From assembly GCA_905221605.1 (NCBI GenBank), contig CAJNDS010001113.1, forward strand, positions 855,001 through 906,662: a stretch of DNA of 51,662 bases, read 5' to 3'. Positions within the stretch are counted from its first letter, which is position 1. The number at the start of each line of letters is the position of its first letter. The stretch is from Symbiodinium natans (Eukaryota > Sar > Dinophyceae > Suessiales > Symbiodiniaceae). Both the position numbers and the translations under genes were made by a program. Shown here piece by piece: positions 9,886-20,192 of the stretch. The notes under the pieces were generated by a model. The model searched no databases and had not been told where the DNA came from. It was given only the letters and a program-made list of their open reading frames with translations.

Positions 9886-10021
9886 CCTAAACCGGCCCCC
9901 CCACCCCCCACCACCGCCCGCCCTGCCCCGAGCCCTAAACCCTACCTTTCGCGACAACTAGTCGTGTTGTGATCACTGGGTGAAGGTTCGGCTCTTGGGG
10001 TTTTTTTTAGTGTCTGTTTGC

Positions 10022-10052
<31 letters not shown>

Positions 10053-10440
10053 CTTATGAGAAACTAATAACTTGAAGGTCGGGCGGATTCTGGCTTTGGA
10101 AGGTAGGGTTGGGTTTGATTTGAGCGTTGGTGACTGACCCTTGCCGACGACGCGGCCATTCCCAGTGCTTCAAAGGCCAGGAACTTGGAGGGCGGTTATA
10201 ACTAGAATACAGTGTTTGCATTAGGGTCGACCCAGAACAGTCACCAGGCAGAAAAGGGTGTCACCCACCGATAATTGTAGTTAAGCTTCTAGGGTTCAGG
10301 ATTGAGGGTGTAATAGGTTTGGGGGTGGAATGCCATGAAACCCAATACCCCCCCTTCCCTTCCTTCCCCCCCCTACAAATTGGGTTTGGTTCAAACCAAA
10401 CCCAAAAAAATTGGGTTTGGTTTGTTTCCAATGAGATGGG
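9886..10440. other. Intergenic stretch with TA microsatellite
   Basis: Telomere-like fragments, a (TA)n tract at 10021-10053, and unique sequence without a supported exon. Confidence 0.6.
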
Positions 10441-10443
10441 GCG

Positions 10444-10600
10444 TGTTGGATCACCCCCACCCACCCCCCCACCCCCCCCCACCCCCACCCCCCCCACCCC
10501 CCCACCCCCACCCCCCCCCCCACCGCCCCCCCCCACCCCCCCCCACCCCCCCACCCCCCCACCCCCCAACCTTCCCCCCCCCACCCACACCCCCACCCAG
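10444..10600. repeat. C-rich low-complexity tract (CCCCCACCCC)n
   Basis: About 150 nt of C-runs separated by single A. The opposite strand has G-runs suited to quadruplex formation. Long Pro-only or Gly/Trp/Val frames here are composition artefacts. The tract lies 320 bp upstream of the gene D start. Confidence 0.85.
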
Positions 10601-10754
10601 AATCGCACGAATCTGGCAAAAGGGGCAGAATCGTTCAAAACACAGCAGAAAACCTCGAGAAAAACCAGAAATCCTCCACAAACCAGCGAAAATCCCCTAA
10701 ATCCCCTCAAAACCACGGAAAATCCCTATTTTTGCACAGGCAAACCAGGGAATA

Positions 10755-10860
10755 CTCCGCGTTACTTTCGCGTGACTTTGCGTGACTTTGGGGCCCGTTG
10801 CCGTGCATAGCGGATTTGGGGCGTTACTTGCGCGTGACTTTGCGTTACTTTGCTGGGGCC
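10755..10860. repeat. Short tandem repeat GCGTGACTTTGCGT
   Basis: Several imperfect copies of TTGCGTGACTTT/GCGTTACTTT are found just upstream of the gene D ATG. They may be promoter-proximal, but nothing more can be shown. Confidence 0.55.
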
Positions 10861-10919
10861 CTGGAATCCTGGGATTGGGTGTAGGGATCACACAACAGAG
10901 TAGTGGTTGAAGTGGAATC

Positions 10920-13900
10920 ATGGCAAGCCATGGGGCATCGGCATCAGCAGCGACAAACAAGGCTGGACAACCCTCTAAAGGGCACCACCTTTGCATCAAT
11001 TCCCTTTCGGTGAGCATGACCCCTCTTCCTGTGTGCAGCCCAACCCGCTGTGCCGACCCCTCCCACCCTGAGGATCTACACAGTTTCGATGTGGGTAAGG
11101 AGATGGAGGAAGTGGCGAAGCGACTTCATGAGTCGAGGCCACCCCGTCGCAGTAGCTCTGCAAGACACAAGCATCCTTGGGATCATGTTTTTTGTTTTGT
11201 GAAGATACGACAGATACGAGTAGTTCTCACAAACAAGAAATCGTCTATCGAATTCTACATTCAGGTGGTGCAGGTGATCTCGTGGAAGAGGAAACTCCAG
11301 GCAAGAGTCCCTATCCCAAGCGCCTGAAACAAGCTGGGGAGCAAGAGTCAAATGTGGCAGGGGCGGGAAGCAAGGCAGATGTGGAGGCAGTGGCTGGGGG
11401 GGTGACAGAGGGAAACAAGACAGATGTGGCAGCAGTGGCTGAGGGGGAGACAAAGGGAAAGGAGACAGATGTGCCAGCAGTGGTTGGGGGGCAGACAGAG
11501 GGAAAGGAGACAGATGTGCCAGCAGTGGTTGGGGGGGTGGCAGCGCCGGCCCCGACTCCCACCAATGTTGGAGGCACGAACGAGTCAAAGCTGACTGGTC
11601 TACCACAGGCTTCTCTTCCACCAGTCGCACAGCCCTCTGCCCAGACGGACGTGCCGCCAGCAACAGAACCCCCCGTGCAAGAGCAGGAAGATGTGCTTAT
11701 GGCTTCCAGGACCCCCCATGGTAAGGACACGGTGCCCACAGCTAGTCGACCCGAGAAGCCTCCTTCACCCGAGAAGCAAAATGTTCCCAGCCCGCGCAAC
11801 CTCATCGATGCTCTCGAGGATGCAGCAGCCCTGACACAGGCCCGAGTTGGTATGGGGTATGTTATTGGAATTTGGACTTAATAATTCGACTATAGAAACG
11901 CCTAGGTCGGTTAGGGCGGGGGAGCTTCTCTCACCACTATTTAAATGTGTATATCATGAGGATCAGGAATGAACCTGTGTTTTCCACTCACTCTAGTCAG
12001 GGCGGGGAAGGCGAGCCGATCTACAAGCCTGCCCAGACTGGTTCCATGATGGCATTTTTATTGTTGCACTGTAAAGAGTTTGGGTTTTGGGTTCAGGGTT
12101 TAGACTCTAGGGTTTAGGATTTAGGGTTTCGTGACTATACTTTAGGGTGTATAGGGTTTAGGGTTTGGGTTGGGGATTCACAAATGAAGGGTTTCGAATG
12201 GGTGCAGGGCCAAGCTTCTGGGTTCTTAAACAGTGATCAGGGTCGGTGTGTGTTATAACAAGCAAACAGCCCCCAATCTGACGGTCTGAAATTAAGCAAA
12301 TCCAGACCCTTAGGGGTTGGGGGTTGGGGGGTTGGGTTGGGGGGTTTGGGGGGTTGGGGGGTTGGGGGGTTTGGAGGGTTGGGGGGTTGGGGGGTTGGGG
12401 GGTTGGGGGGGTTGGGGGTTGGGGGGGGTTGGGGGTTGGGGGCGTTGGGGGGGTTGGGGGTTGGTGGTTGGTTGGGGGGGCTTGGGGGGTTGCTTTAGGT
12501 TGGTTGGGGGGGTGGTTGGTGGGTTGGTTAGGGGGGGTTGGGGGGTTGGGGGTGGGGGAGTGGACGCATTAAAAAAGGCCTGGAAGGGCAAACCCCTGAA
12601 ACCAAGTAGCTGTCCAAACCCACCAAGTAGGGTCAGGTTTTCTCCCGTTTTTGGACTTGGTGATGGTTTAGGGTTTAGGGTTTTGGGGTGTTATAAGGAC
12701 CCTAAACCCTAGACCCCAGACCCTTAAGGCTGTTGTTTCGAGTTCAGTCCCTCGAATGAAACCCCTCCAAAGGCTCGGACTTCGATCGCAAAACGACTGT
12801 GAGTTGGAGAGCATCCCTGGAAAGCTTGGATGATTGCCTCGAGGAGGCTGATCGGTTGGCTGATCGGTCAGCAAAGGCCACTGCTGTGATGAACATCGAG
12901 GAGGAGATGGAATCCTTGAGACAGCAGCTGTGGGCCTTGCTAGCAACGGCCGGTGGGCAATGGTCATCGGAGCTCTGGGATGCAGCGATTGATGTTCTGG
13001 TGGAATGGTACAAGGCAAAGAAAGATTACACCATATCCAACAAGGCCGATCTGAGCGTGTTGGCCACCCATGGCCAAAGCTTGTTCAACTGCTTCAGCGC
13101 CCTGCGAGCATCCCAACATGATCTGTCTGACCAGACCGAGGCTGCGCAGACAAGGCTCCAGCAAGCAGATGTAGCAGTGGCAGAGAGCATCAAGAAGGTG
13201 CTGACGCCTGAGAATAACACCGCAATGAATCGTGCAGCCATTGTGCAGAGCATGGCTGCGTGGAAAGGCAAAATCCAAGCAGATGGCAACACAAGGGTGG
13301 AGGCTGCCAGGAAGCGGCTTGAGACAAACGATGGTTTGTTGCAAGCTCAGCTCAAGAGCACCTTGGACTTCGTGGCCCAGATCTTCGAGGAGGAGGACAA
13401 CAAGCGCAAGGATCCTCAAGAGATGCTCAGTGCGATGATGAGGGAGGTCGAAGCACAGATGCAGAACTTGGAGATTACCTCCCTCGCTGCGGGAACTGGG
13501 GGAACCATGGATGTGAAGCCCCAGGACCATTGGAAACCCACCTACGAGGTTTTGATTATACACCCCATAAACATACAGAATGAAATCTTGCTTAACCCTA
13601 AACCCCTGCGAGGCCGCCCCCGCGGTGCCTCCTGTCGTGGAGATCGTGACTCCAGGGGCGGCTATGGCCCAGCAGCTGGCCTTGGCCAAGGAGGGACTGG
13701 TGCGCAAGGACACCACGCAGTTGGAGGCCGCCTTATGACTGTGTTGTGTTATTCTAGTCTAGTGTACAAAATGGGACGTGGACCCTTACGAGGGTGTGGC
13801 CGAGATTAGAACTACATTGTACTTTAAAGCGTTTAGGGTTCAAACCCCAACCAAGTCTGTAGCAAGATGCAGGCAGAAAAGGATGAGCAAGATGGGGGGG

Positions 13901-14107
13901 TGCTGATCGATGGGGTGCTGATGTTCAAGAGGCCAGATGGTAAGTGGGAGACAAATGATGAGCGAGACAAGCGGCTAGCTCACAATGCCCGAATGCGCTT
14001 TAATCGAAGCTTCGAGAGCACCTTGGAATGACTGAGATGTGTTGTCTTCAATTCATCTAAGTACACCCCCCCCTCCCAACAGCATATCTATATCTATATC
14101 TATATCT

Positions 14108-14138
<31 letters not shown>

Positions 14139-16311
14139 TATATCTATTATACACTAGTTCTTTTAATGTGTTTGCAAGAAGACTAAAGAATACCCCCAAA
14201 ATGTCTGCAACATGTTCAAGTGTATCGTCATGTAGAAGACCATCTAATCGCTTCCCCCTTGTACTAAACCCCCCCCCCCCTAATTTTAAATATTAGTTTT
14301 CCCGGACCCTGCCGGCACCCAGCCCAACACTAAACCTGTTTCAGAATTAGGGGGGGAGGGGTTCAGGGCCTTCGCCCTTGAGTTGAGCCATTAGGGTTTT
14401 AAGGCTGAAGGCTGAGAGGATTAGGATTCAGGGCTCAGGGCTTAGAGGGTTTAATTCGGGCTTAAACCTTAAAGCCAAACCCTAATGAACCCTGAACCCC
14501 AAGCCCCAAACCCTATAATTACTCCCCCCGTGTCCAGGTTTTGGGATTTAGACCCCGCCCCTAATTTGAAATATTTTTCGGGCCCAGGCGAATTTCAGAA
14601 TTAGGGGGGGGGAGGGGTTTAGTATTCGGGGGAAGGGATTATTGCTGAGGTGCGAATTGCCCTGCGGTCGTCCTGGAGGCAGCCAAGAACAAGCGCTACA
14701 GTCACTTGTCTATATCTTGATCAGAAATAAGTGGGTAGTCAAACTGGCAATGGACCGCAATGAAAACCCTAAACCTCCAACCCTGAACCCTTATAAACCC
14801 TAAACCCTAAACCTAAACCCTAAATGGCAACTTAGATCGGCACATTGTGTCGCGGCTGCTGGAGGACTGGCTTCAGTCCGGCCAGGACTGGGGGCGTAGC
14901 AGCCTCGTCCAGAACCACATCATGAGCAAGACCGAGCGCCGCCGCGGCCGCCACGTCCTGAGGACTTTCAAGGAATTGAAAGGAATCTTCGGCGTTCCAC
15001 TCGCTAAGTCGATCAGAGAGAAGAAAAAGGAGCTGGGAGGTGAATGGTGGTCCACGCACCCAGACCTTCCGGATTCTGAGGACCCTCACTTGAATATTGT
15101 TCTACAACACAAGGGTTGGGTTTCTATCTCAGGGGGGGGGGGGGCTATGCCGGCTGTTGGGTTGCGCAGCTGGGTTCATCAATTCTTCGTGATCTCAGGA
15201 GCATGAGCTTTTCAAGGTTTGGGACAGCACGGCGTATGAGTCGGAGGAGGAGGAGAAGGTAGAGTCGAAGCATGAGCTCCACGCCAATGTGGATGGAGAG
15301 GGGACCAAGCTCTTGATGTGCTTTGGCGTTATCGACTTGCCATGAAAACACTTTTTGTACAATTTGAAAGCAAATTGATACTAACAGGCTGTTAGTTTAA
15401 CGGCGGTGTCTCTGAACCCTACATTATGCATCCAGCCCTATATAGGAAGTACTTCAACCAGCCGGGGGGCCTGGCAAAGCGCGACATGATGGCCAGCACC
15501 AGTGGGGCCAGCTCCTCCAATGCAGAGCCACCCGCCCCCAGCACACCTGGACCCAATTCGCTCCCTCCGCCAGCCAACAAGAAGGGTAGCAAAGCGCCCA
15601 CCCTCACCAAGCAGGCCAATTCCAAGCTCACTGCCCTCAACAACAAGGTCTCCGAAGTCCGGGTGTTGAAGAGTGAGGTGAATGTGAACAAAACTTTGAG
15701 CCTAGGCTTCAGGATTTGATGTTTTTAGTGTCGTGTCTGATTATTACCATTCAAGGGACGCTCGCGGGATCTAGACAGCTCTGAATATCCGTGTGTGCTG
15801 GACCTGGCTGAGGAATGAGGGACTCCGGAATGGCCATGTGGAAGAGCTTACGAATGCTATGCAAGTCTTGGAGGAAGCCCGTGGCAAGATGGAAGCATGG
15901 CATGCGCTCAAGATCCCCGAGGCAGACATCATCCACGAGCAGCGTGCTGCTTACGACGAAGTTATGCGTGTGGCAGAGGGGGCTCTTTCTGCCTGTGCTA
16001 GTGCCATGAAAGGCGCGAAGTCAGCCTGCGCCACTGGGACTTGATTATAATACTTCAGGCCATACAAATAATCGCCCAATAATCCCTAAACCTTTAACCC
16101 TTAAACCCTTAAACCCTTAAACCCTATAAACCCGAAACCCGAAACGGTTGTTCATGGTTCGAAGTAGGGTTTAAGGATAGTTAGGGTTTAGGGCTTGTGC
16201 TATAGGTTTCGGGTTTAAGGTTTAGGCTTCGAACTACTGGGTCCACATGATCTCCTCTGCCCTGTGAAGGCCGAGCCGAAGCCGAAGAAGCCCGCGAAGA
16301 AGCGAGCGTGA
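10920..16311 (+). CDS. Gene D: apparently complete multi-exon dinoflagellate gene, function unknown
   Basis: Exons: 10920-11009 (ATG in ATCATGGCA), 11073 to about 11186, about 11269-11849, 12773-13548, 13613-13726, 13873 to about 14017, 14650-14700, 14836-15080, 15199 to about 15314, about 15450-15677, 15775 to about 16030, and 16270-16311 ending TGA. Phases agree at most joins: 11849/12773 phase 1, 13548/13613 and 13726/13873 phase 0, 14700/14836 phase 1, 15080/15199 phase 0. Donors include GT, GC (GAG|GCC) and GA (GAG|GAC). Order: acidic Val/Ala/Gly repeats, a long helical region, RPDGKW...ARMRFNRSF, LLEDWLQSGQDW, HPDLPDSE|EHELFKVWDS, a Ser/Pro linker, a helical segment and a Lys-rich tail (PKPKKPAKKRA). 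The last parts match a dinoflagellate-specific family I recall without known function. Introns carry telomere repeats, a G-rich block and microsatellite. Confidence 0.7.
11269..11849 (+). CDS. Gene D exon with DVPAVVGG-type repeats
   Basis: The open frame is about 190 codons. Five imperfect repeats of the form (K/E)TDVxAVxxG(x)TxGK occupy about 11355-11545, followed by a Pro-rich part and LIDALEDAAALTQARV. The donor G|GTATGG leaves one base that completes GGC with the next exon at 12773. The opposite-strand frame is a shadow. Confidence 0.65.
12314..12560. repeat. G-rich tract (GGGGGTTGGGGGGTT)n inside a gene D intron
   Basis: About 245 nt of 3-7 G runs separated by TT on the coding strand, within the 11850-12772 intron. 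Both DNA and nascent RNA could form G-quadruplexes. The pattern looks like a T-poor derivative of TTTAGGG. Trp/Gly frames across it are artefacts. Confidence 0.85.
12773..13548 (+). CDS. Gene D helical exon (coiled-coil-like)
   Basis: 258 codons from CAAAG|GCTCGG to CTACGAG|GTTTTG. Highly charged and helical: DDCLEEADRLADRSAKAT, EEEMESLRQQLWALLA, AAQTRLQQADVAVAESIKKV, EARKRLETND, QMQNLEITS. It is probably coiled coil. There are no catalytic motifs. The 250-codon antisense frame is a shadow. Confidence 0.7.
13613..13726 (+). CDS. Gene D exon between GT and GC introns
   Basis: Exactly 38 codons, phase 0 at both ends: GCGAG|GCCGCC ... TTGGAG|GCCGCC. Contains PVVEIVTPGAAMAQQ and LAKEGLVRKDTTQLE. 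The GC donor is repeated by the next acceptor (GCAG|GCA), the AG|GC pattern seen elsewhere here. Confidence 0.6.
13873..14031 (+). CDS. Gene D exon RPDGKW...ARMRFNRSF
   Basis: The frame after GATGCAG| is open to a TGA at 14029-14031. It reads VLIDGVLMFKRPDGKW, then NDERDKRLAHNARMRFNRSF. The RMRFNRSF motif is one I associate with a dinoflagellate family. The exon probably ends before the TGA, at about 14017 (GAGA|GC), where phase 1 matches the exon at 14650. Confidence 0.55.
   Translation, partial: AEKDEQDGGVLIDGVLMFKRPDGKWETNDERDKRLAHNARMRFNRSFESTLE
14083..14146. repeat. (TATATC)n microsatellite
   Basis: About ten TATATC units ending in TA repeats, within a gene D intron. Confidence 0.9.
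14836..15080 (+). CDS. Gene D exon LLEDWLQSGQDW...HPDLPDSE
   Basis: Phase 1 in (CTTAG|ATCGG), phase 0 out at CTGAG|GACC, a GA donor. Reads SRLLEDWLQSGQDWGRSSLV, then RRGRHVLRTFKELKGIFG, IREKKKELGG and THPDLPDSE. Removing the GA-AG intron joins HPDLPDSE to EHELFKVWDS, in keeping with the family pattern I recall. This is the best single piece of evidence for GA donors in this window. Confidence 0.65.
15199..15345 (+). CDS. Gene D exon EHELFKVWDS
   Basis: Starts after GATCTCAG|GAG. Reads HELFKVWDSTAYESEEEEK, then HANVDGEGTKLLM, and would stop at TGA 15343-15345. A donor at AT|GTGCTT (about 15317) matches the phase of the next exon (TATAG|GAAG), and AAG|GTAGAG is an alternative. Confidence 0.55.
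   Translation, partial: EHELFKVWDSTAYESEEEEKVESKHELHANVDGEGTKLLMCFGVIDLP
15450..15677 (+). CDS. Gene D exon: Ser/Pro linker and basic segment
   Basis: Enters after CTATATAG| and ends at GAGTGAG|GTGAAT in phase 0. Contains QPGGLAKRDMMAS, a Ser/Ala/Pro-rich linker and KKGSKAPTLTKQ, then LTALNNKVSEVRVLKSE. Confidence 0.55.
15775..16311 (+). CDS. Gene D 3' exons: helical segment and Lys-rich C-terminus
   Basis: The 15775 exon (GATCTAG|ACA, phase 0) reads HVEELTNAMQVLEEARGK, then EQRAAYDEVMRVAEGAL and runs to a stop at 16042 if unspliced. The last exon 16270-16311 (GTGAAG|GCC) encodes AEPKPKKPAKKRA and a TGA. Telomere-type repeats (16083-16235) lie between them. Confidence 0.5.
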
Positions 16312-16920
16312 ACCTTTTGTGTGCGAAGGGCTCATTTTGGCACAAGCAAGGGATTCTCAATGATCACTAGTGCAATATATTTGAGATAGGCCTGGCTTAT
16401 TGTGCACGAGCCTTGTCGCTACGAATGCGATATCTTGAGCTTTATGAAGTCTTGAAACTCCTGCCTGCCACTCAGGTTGGTTTGAGCATATGATCAGATC
16501 AGTATGTAGGCCCTTGTGCCAATCATGCTATCGTGGTGGTGGCAGACAGGTTGGTGATCGACCTACGTACTTGGTACGAGATTTGAAGGATGTGGTGAAC
16601 ATGTAGCGCTGCACTGCTATCGATCTCCATTGGGGTGGAATTCTGTCATCACCGTACACCCTTAATCAGCCCCCCTTCCCCCTAGTCGATCAATCCTGAG
16701 ACCCCGTAACAACGGTTTAGGGTTTAGGGTTTATAGGGTTTAGGGTTTAGGGTTTAGGGTTTAGGGTTTAGGGTTTAGGGTTTAGGGTTTAGGGTTTAGG
16801 GTTTACTCTTTAAATAGGGTTTAGGGTTTAGGGTTTGGGGTTTAGGGTTAGGGTTTAATCTTTAGGGTCTAGGGTTAATTAGGGTTTAGGGTTTACCTTG
16901 ACTGAAGCCTGTGGATTATC
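16312..16920. other. Intergenic stretch with long TTTAGGG array
   Basis: Unique sequence without an exon, then about 16712-16890 a TTTAGGG array, one of the cleanest in the window. Confidence 0.75.
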
Positions 16921-17186
16921 TACCCCAGAGGAGGTAGCACATGTCTGCTACAGTGATCGGGTGGCTACATATGTGTCGCAGCTGGTGTCAAAATAGCCGG
17001 CTGCCCTAAACCCTAAACTCGATGTTGTACCCTGAATCCGTAAAATATGGGACGAGGTAAATTGAAACCCTGTTGAGCTCTTCGACAAGCCAAAAAAACC
17101 CCTCCCCCCAAAACCCTACAAACCCTAAAACCTTAAAAACTAACCCTTATAAAGCCTTAAACCCTATGATCCCTCCCCCTCCTTAC

Positions 17187-17392
17187 ATGTAGCGCCGTCG
17201 AAGCCTGCAACCCCTTTAGCTGCACTTATCATCTGGGAGGCCTCGCCCCTCGCAGCATCACGACACCCCTTCACACCTACATCCTGAAGACTGTGGGCAA
17301 AGGAGCTGCCTGCTTGCAATAGCCCGGAGGATAGTGCCAAAACCTGTGCCAGAGCGGTGTGGGCACATGTAGTGTGCATGGGTAGATTCACG
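17187..17392 (-). CDS. Putative minus-strand exon
   Basis: Minus-strand frame of 68 codons. CTTAAG| is a possible acceptor and AT|GTAAGG a consensus-like donor. Reads HTALAQVLALSSGLLQAGSS, then ARGEASQMISAAKGVAGFDG; Ala/Gly-rich and helical. It stands against the + orientation of its neighbours, so a shadow or chance frame is possible. Confidence 0.3.
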
Positions 17393-17514
17393 CTTAAGGA
17401 TTCATCGTTTGCTGGTGCCCGGGAGATGCTGGCGGCTGTTCGGCAGGACCGATCTCCAATGCAATGTGCTAGCTAATTCGAATGAATTGTGTAGACACGG
17501 TTTGGGTTGTGCAG

Positions 17515-18565
17515 GAGTTTGAGGATCATGGAGTCTCTATGGTCGGCCCTGCAGCTGAGTTCTTGGAAACCTCAACCAAATGGTCCAGCAATGCCCAAAG
17601 GGATATGATGCGCAGGGCAAACCACTTTGGGGTGTCTTCCCAGCATCCATCTCAATAATGCTACATCTATTGTTTTTGTTTGTGCTGCTTCGTAAGTTCC
17701 CCCCCCCAAACAAAAAATATCTGAATCGACTCCATGATGTGTCACTTGAGGTACCATTGACATCAGTGGAGGTGCCTATGAAGGATGATCGGGACAACCT
17801 GGTGACAAAGCCCCGTGGAATTCACATGAGAATAAGTAGCAATTTTCAAAAGAGAAAGTTCAAAACAAGTTTGAGCTAGAGATCCTGAAGGCAAATGCCT
17901 ATTCTGCTCCCAGATCAGCTCATCCCTTGGTTGGTGGAGAAGGGCGTTTTCCCAGTCGACCAAGTTCAGGAAAAGGCTACTGCCAAGTATTGGGAGCATT
18001 TGCAAGAAGTTGGAGTCCCGACCCATGGGGCTTCTTCTGAACATGTTCCGCTTTACCTATGGGGGGATGATGCTGAGTTTACAGAGCATCATGGGGACAA
18101 GCTGGTGGTTATTTCGATGGGGCGGGCGCTGGAAGGACGAAAGCATGCTCTCCTATACTGCTGGCCGCTTACTGTCTTCGTACAGGCCTGACTGTTGGGT
18201 TTTAAGTTGCAAAGGAACCAAAAACCTTTCTTAAACATGCTATGAAGTACCCTGGACCCAACCCACCCACTCTGCATCATCAGGCCCGGAGTGCGGGGCC
18301 ACAGACACTCAATGCCTATTTGCAAGCAGCCACCTCTCCGCTGTTAACAATATTTTCATGCCTACAAACATGTAAAACGCTCCAAGAATTCCCTCCCTAG
18401 AGTGGTCATGCCTCCTACACCGATCATGATCTCATGGAAGAAAAGGTGGTGACCTCGCTGAACAAGTTGTTCGATGAGGGTGTGTCGGTGACAATGCCCG
18501 GTGGAGCTACGAAGACAATCCGCTGCGCAGTAACTGAATATAGAGGTGATTGGAAATGGCAAAAG
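17515..18565 (+). CDS. Gene E: dinoflagellate-type protein with LWGDDAEF and TEYRGDWKW motifs
   Basis: Exons: 17515 to about 17623 (GTGCAG|GAG; NAQRDMMRRANHFGVSS), 17751 onward (TTGAG|GTA; EVPMKDDRDNLV), 17891-18185 (IPWLVEKGVFP, VPLYLWGDDAEF, KLVVISMGRALEGRKHALL; GC donor TACAG|GCC), 18284 to about 18335 (CATCAG|GCC), and 18401 or 18406 to 18565 (CAVTEYRGDWKWQK, GC donor AAG|GCTG). GDDA in a 'VPL.L.GDDA.F' context followed by a 'TE.RGD.K' exon matches a large dinoflagellate family I recall, of unknown function. No stop is seen before the assembly gap, so the gene is incomplete here. Confidence 0.6.
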
Positions 18566-18717
18566 GCTGGGGTGTTGACTGTTTGTCGTGATACAGTGGG
18601 TGCTTTTAGGGTGAGAACCTTCAAGCTCGGTTTATCCTCCCTCCCGAAACCCGAAACCCTCCCAACACCCTGCAACTTCAACCAGCCCTGGCCTCATCCA
18701 CCCACTCGCCCAAAATA

Positions 18718-18785
18718 GGGCAGCTGCAAGTGCTGTGCTCAGAACAGAACCGAACTTGTTCTGAGCACAGCACTTGCAGCTGCCC
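18718..18785. repeat. Perfect inverted repeat, 28-nt arms, 12-nt loop
   Basis: Arms 18718-18745 and 18758-18785 are exact reverse complements. The core is CAGCTGCAAGTGCTGTGC. A transcript from either strand would fold into a strong hairpin. It lies about 150 bp after the last gene E exon. Confidence 0.9.
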
Positions 18786-18934
18786 ATGCTGTGGCCACCT
18801 CCAGTACGAAGTTTTGCTTAGGAAGGTTCTTGGGGCGTGATCGAATCCCCTAATAATATTGGCCCCAGACCCAGGACTTACCAAAGCGGCCTAGTAGGGT
18901 TGGTTTGTTCGACAGGCTTGTTATAAAGTATACG

Positions 18935-18998
18935 GGCCTAAACCCTAAACCCTAAAACCTAAACCCTAAACCCTGAACCCTAATTAACCCTAAACCCT
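18935..18998. repeat. CCCTAAA array
   Basis: Seven or eight CCCTAAA/CCCTGAA units with a TTAA break, just before the assembly gap. Confidence 0.85.
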
Positions 18999-19062
18999 TA
19001 AGTAATTCGGATGTGCTTTTACACCATATTTCGGGTTGGGGGGCTTTAAGGCTTAGGGTGTT

Positions 19063-19162
19063 NNNNNNNNNNNNNNNNNNNNNNNNNNNNNNNNNNNNNN
19101 NNNNNNNNNNNNNNNNNNNNNNNNNNNNNNNNNNNNNNNNNNNNNNNNNNNNNNNNNNNNNN
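19063..19162. other. Assembly gap (100 N)
   Basis: Exactly 100 N, probably a nominal scaffold gap of unknown true length. Linkage between genes E and H rests on scaffolding. Confidence 0.98.
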
Positions 19163-19340
19163 CATTATGTTTAGTCCTACCAGGCGCTCGGCAAAGACTA
19201 AGCTATCAAAGTCCCTCATGGCCTCAATCGATTCTTTCCCCCCACCCCACACCACCCACCCACCTAATTCGAAACCCCGAGACCAACCCTAAACCCTAAA
19301 CCCTAAACCCTAAACTCACACCCCGCCAACCCCCACGTAG

Positions 19341-19866
19341 ATGACGGCACCCTGGGGGCCACCAGCTACCTTGTGGTACGGGTGACAGGATGTGACAGGA
19401 ACGTGGTTGAGTGTGAGGTTTAGGTTCTTTTGTCCGCTCCCGCAAGGGGTTCAGGGTTGTGAGGTCTGGGATCTTTGAGCCCTCAGAAAATGGTCCTACA
19501 TACCTGTTCTCTTGTACCCATCAATGGGGCTCAGGGTGGGTCTTCAAACAAAACAAACAGATAAACCCCCAAACCCTAACCCCTAGCATACCTCGGCTTG
19601 GGCGGGCTCAATGCTCCCTGCCCCGCACCTCCATGTGGTATGCTGCGGCCCTCCCGACAGAAGCCGTTCCCGTGCATTTCGCTGACCTTCGCTCGCTTCA
19701 CAGGTTAGAGGTCAGGGGTCGAGGTTCGGGTTTACCGGCACTATTGCCAAACCCTAGAGCCCCAAACGTCCAAATGCACTTTCCCAGAAACCCTAACTTC
19801 AACCTCCTGAACTTCCCTGAGCAACACATGGCCCGTTTCGCCAGGGAGCCACAGCAGAGTACTTAA
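19341..19866 (+). CDS. Gene H: four-exon candidate, 3' end of unknown gene
   Basis: Exons: 19341-19417 (CACGTAG|AT; TSYLVVRVTGCDRNVVECE; donor TGTGAG|GTTTAG), about 19454-19535 (GIFEPSENGPTYLFSCTHQW; donor GG|GTGGGT, phase 2), 19587-19703 (CCTAG|C, phase 2; CSLPRTSMWYAAALP, VPVHFADLRSLH; donor CACAG|GTTAGAG, phase 2) and 19758-19866 (CCTAG|A, phase 2; HFPRNPNFNLLNFPEQHMAR; TAA). The last three joins agree in phase, and one frame is open for 135 codons over the whole stretch. I recognise no family. The first join is not phase-checked. Confidence 0.4.
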
Positions 19867-20094
19867 GGTCTAGGGTTTAGGATTTTACGGTTGCTAACCC
19901 TAAACCCTAAACCCTACTCCGCCGAATACTTCCTGGTGCTGCCCCGCGGCCGATGGCGAAGGGCAGGGAGCCTTGTTGCCGTGCAAGTTGATGCTTGGGT
20001 CAGTTGACGTTATCAGGGTTTTAGGGTTTAGGGTTTAGGGAGGCCTCTATACAGTTTGAGGGAATCTTGGATTATATGTATTCTAACCCCTACC

Positions 20095-20192
20095 TTGGAG
20101 TAGACCCTGGAAAAAAGTATATACCTTTTTAGGTATAAGTAGCTAGAATCGGAACCCAGAAGCAACAACAGTATTAAAGTATACTACTCCAA
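20095..20192. mobile_element. MITE-like element, family 3, copy 1
   Basis: 98 bp, ends TTGGAGTAG ... CTACTCCAA (9-nt inverted termini). It shares most internal sequence with 26476-26572 (AGTAGCTA.AAT, GGAACCCAGAAGCAACAAC). Non-coding. Confidence 0.75.

Noticed and set aside
10261-10810. Poly-Pro and Gly/Trp/Val frames
   Set aside because: Pure composition effect of the C-rich tract; no domain and no splice logic.
11076-11805. Minus-strand Pro/Leu and Thr/Ser-rich frames
   Set aside because: They arise from the antisense of the gene D acidic repeat exon.
12310-12712. Gly/Trp/Val frames and antisense Pro/Asn frames
   Set aside because: Composition effect of the G-rich intron block.
12964-13716. 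250-codon minus-strand frame
   Set aside because: Antisense of the gene D helical exon, and it would cross the phase-verified 13549-13612 intron.
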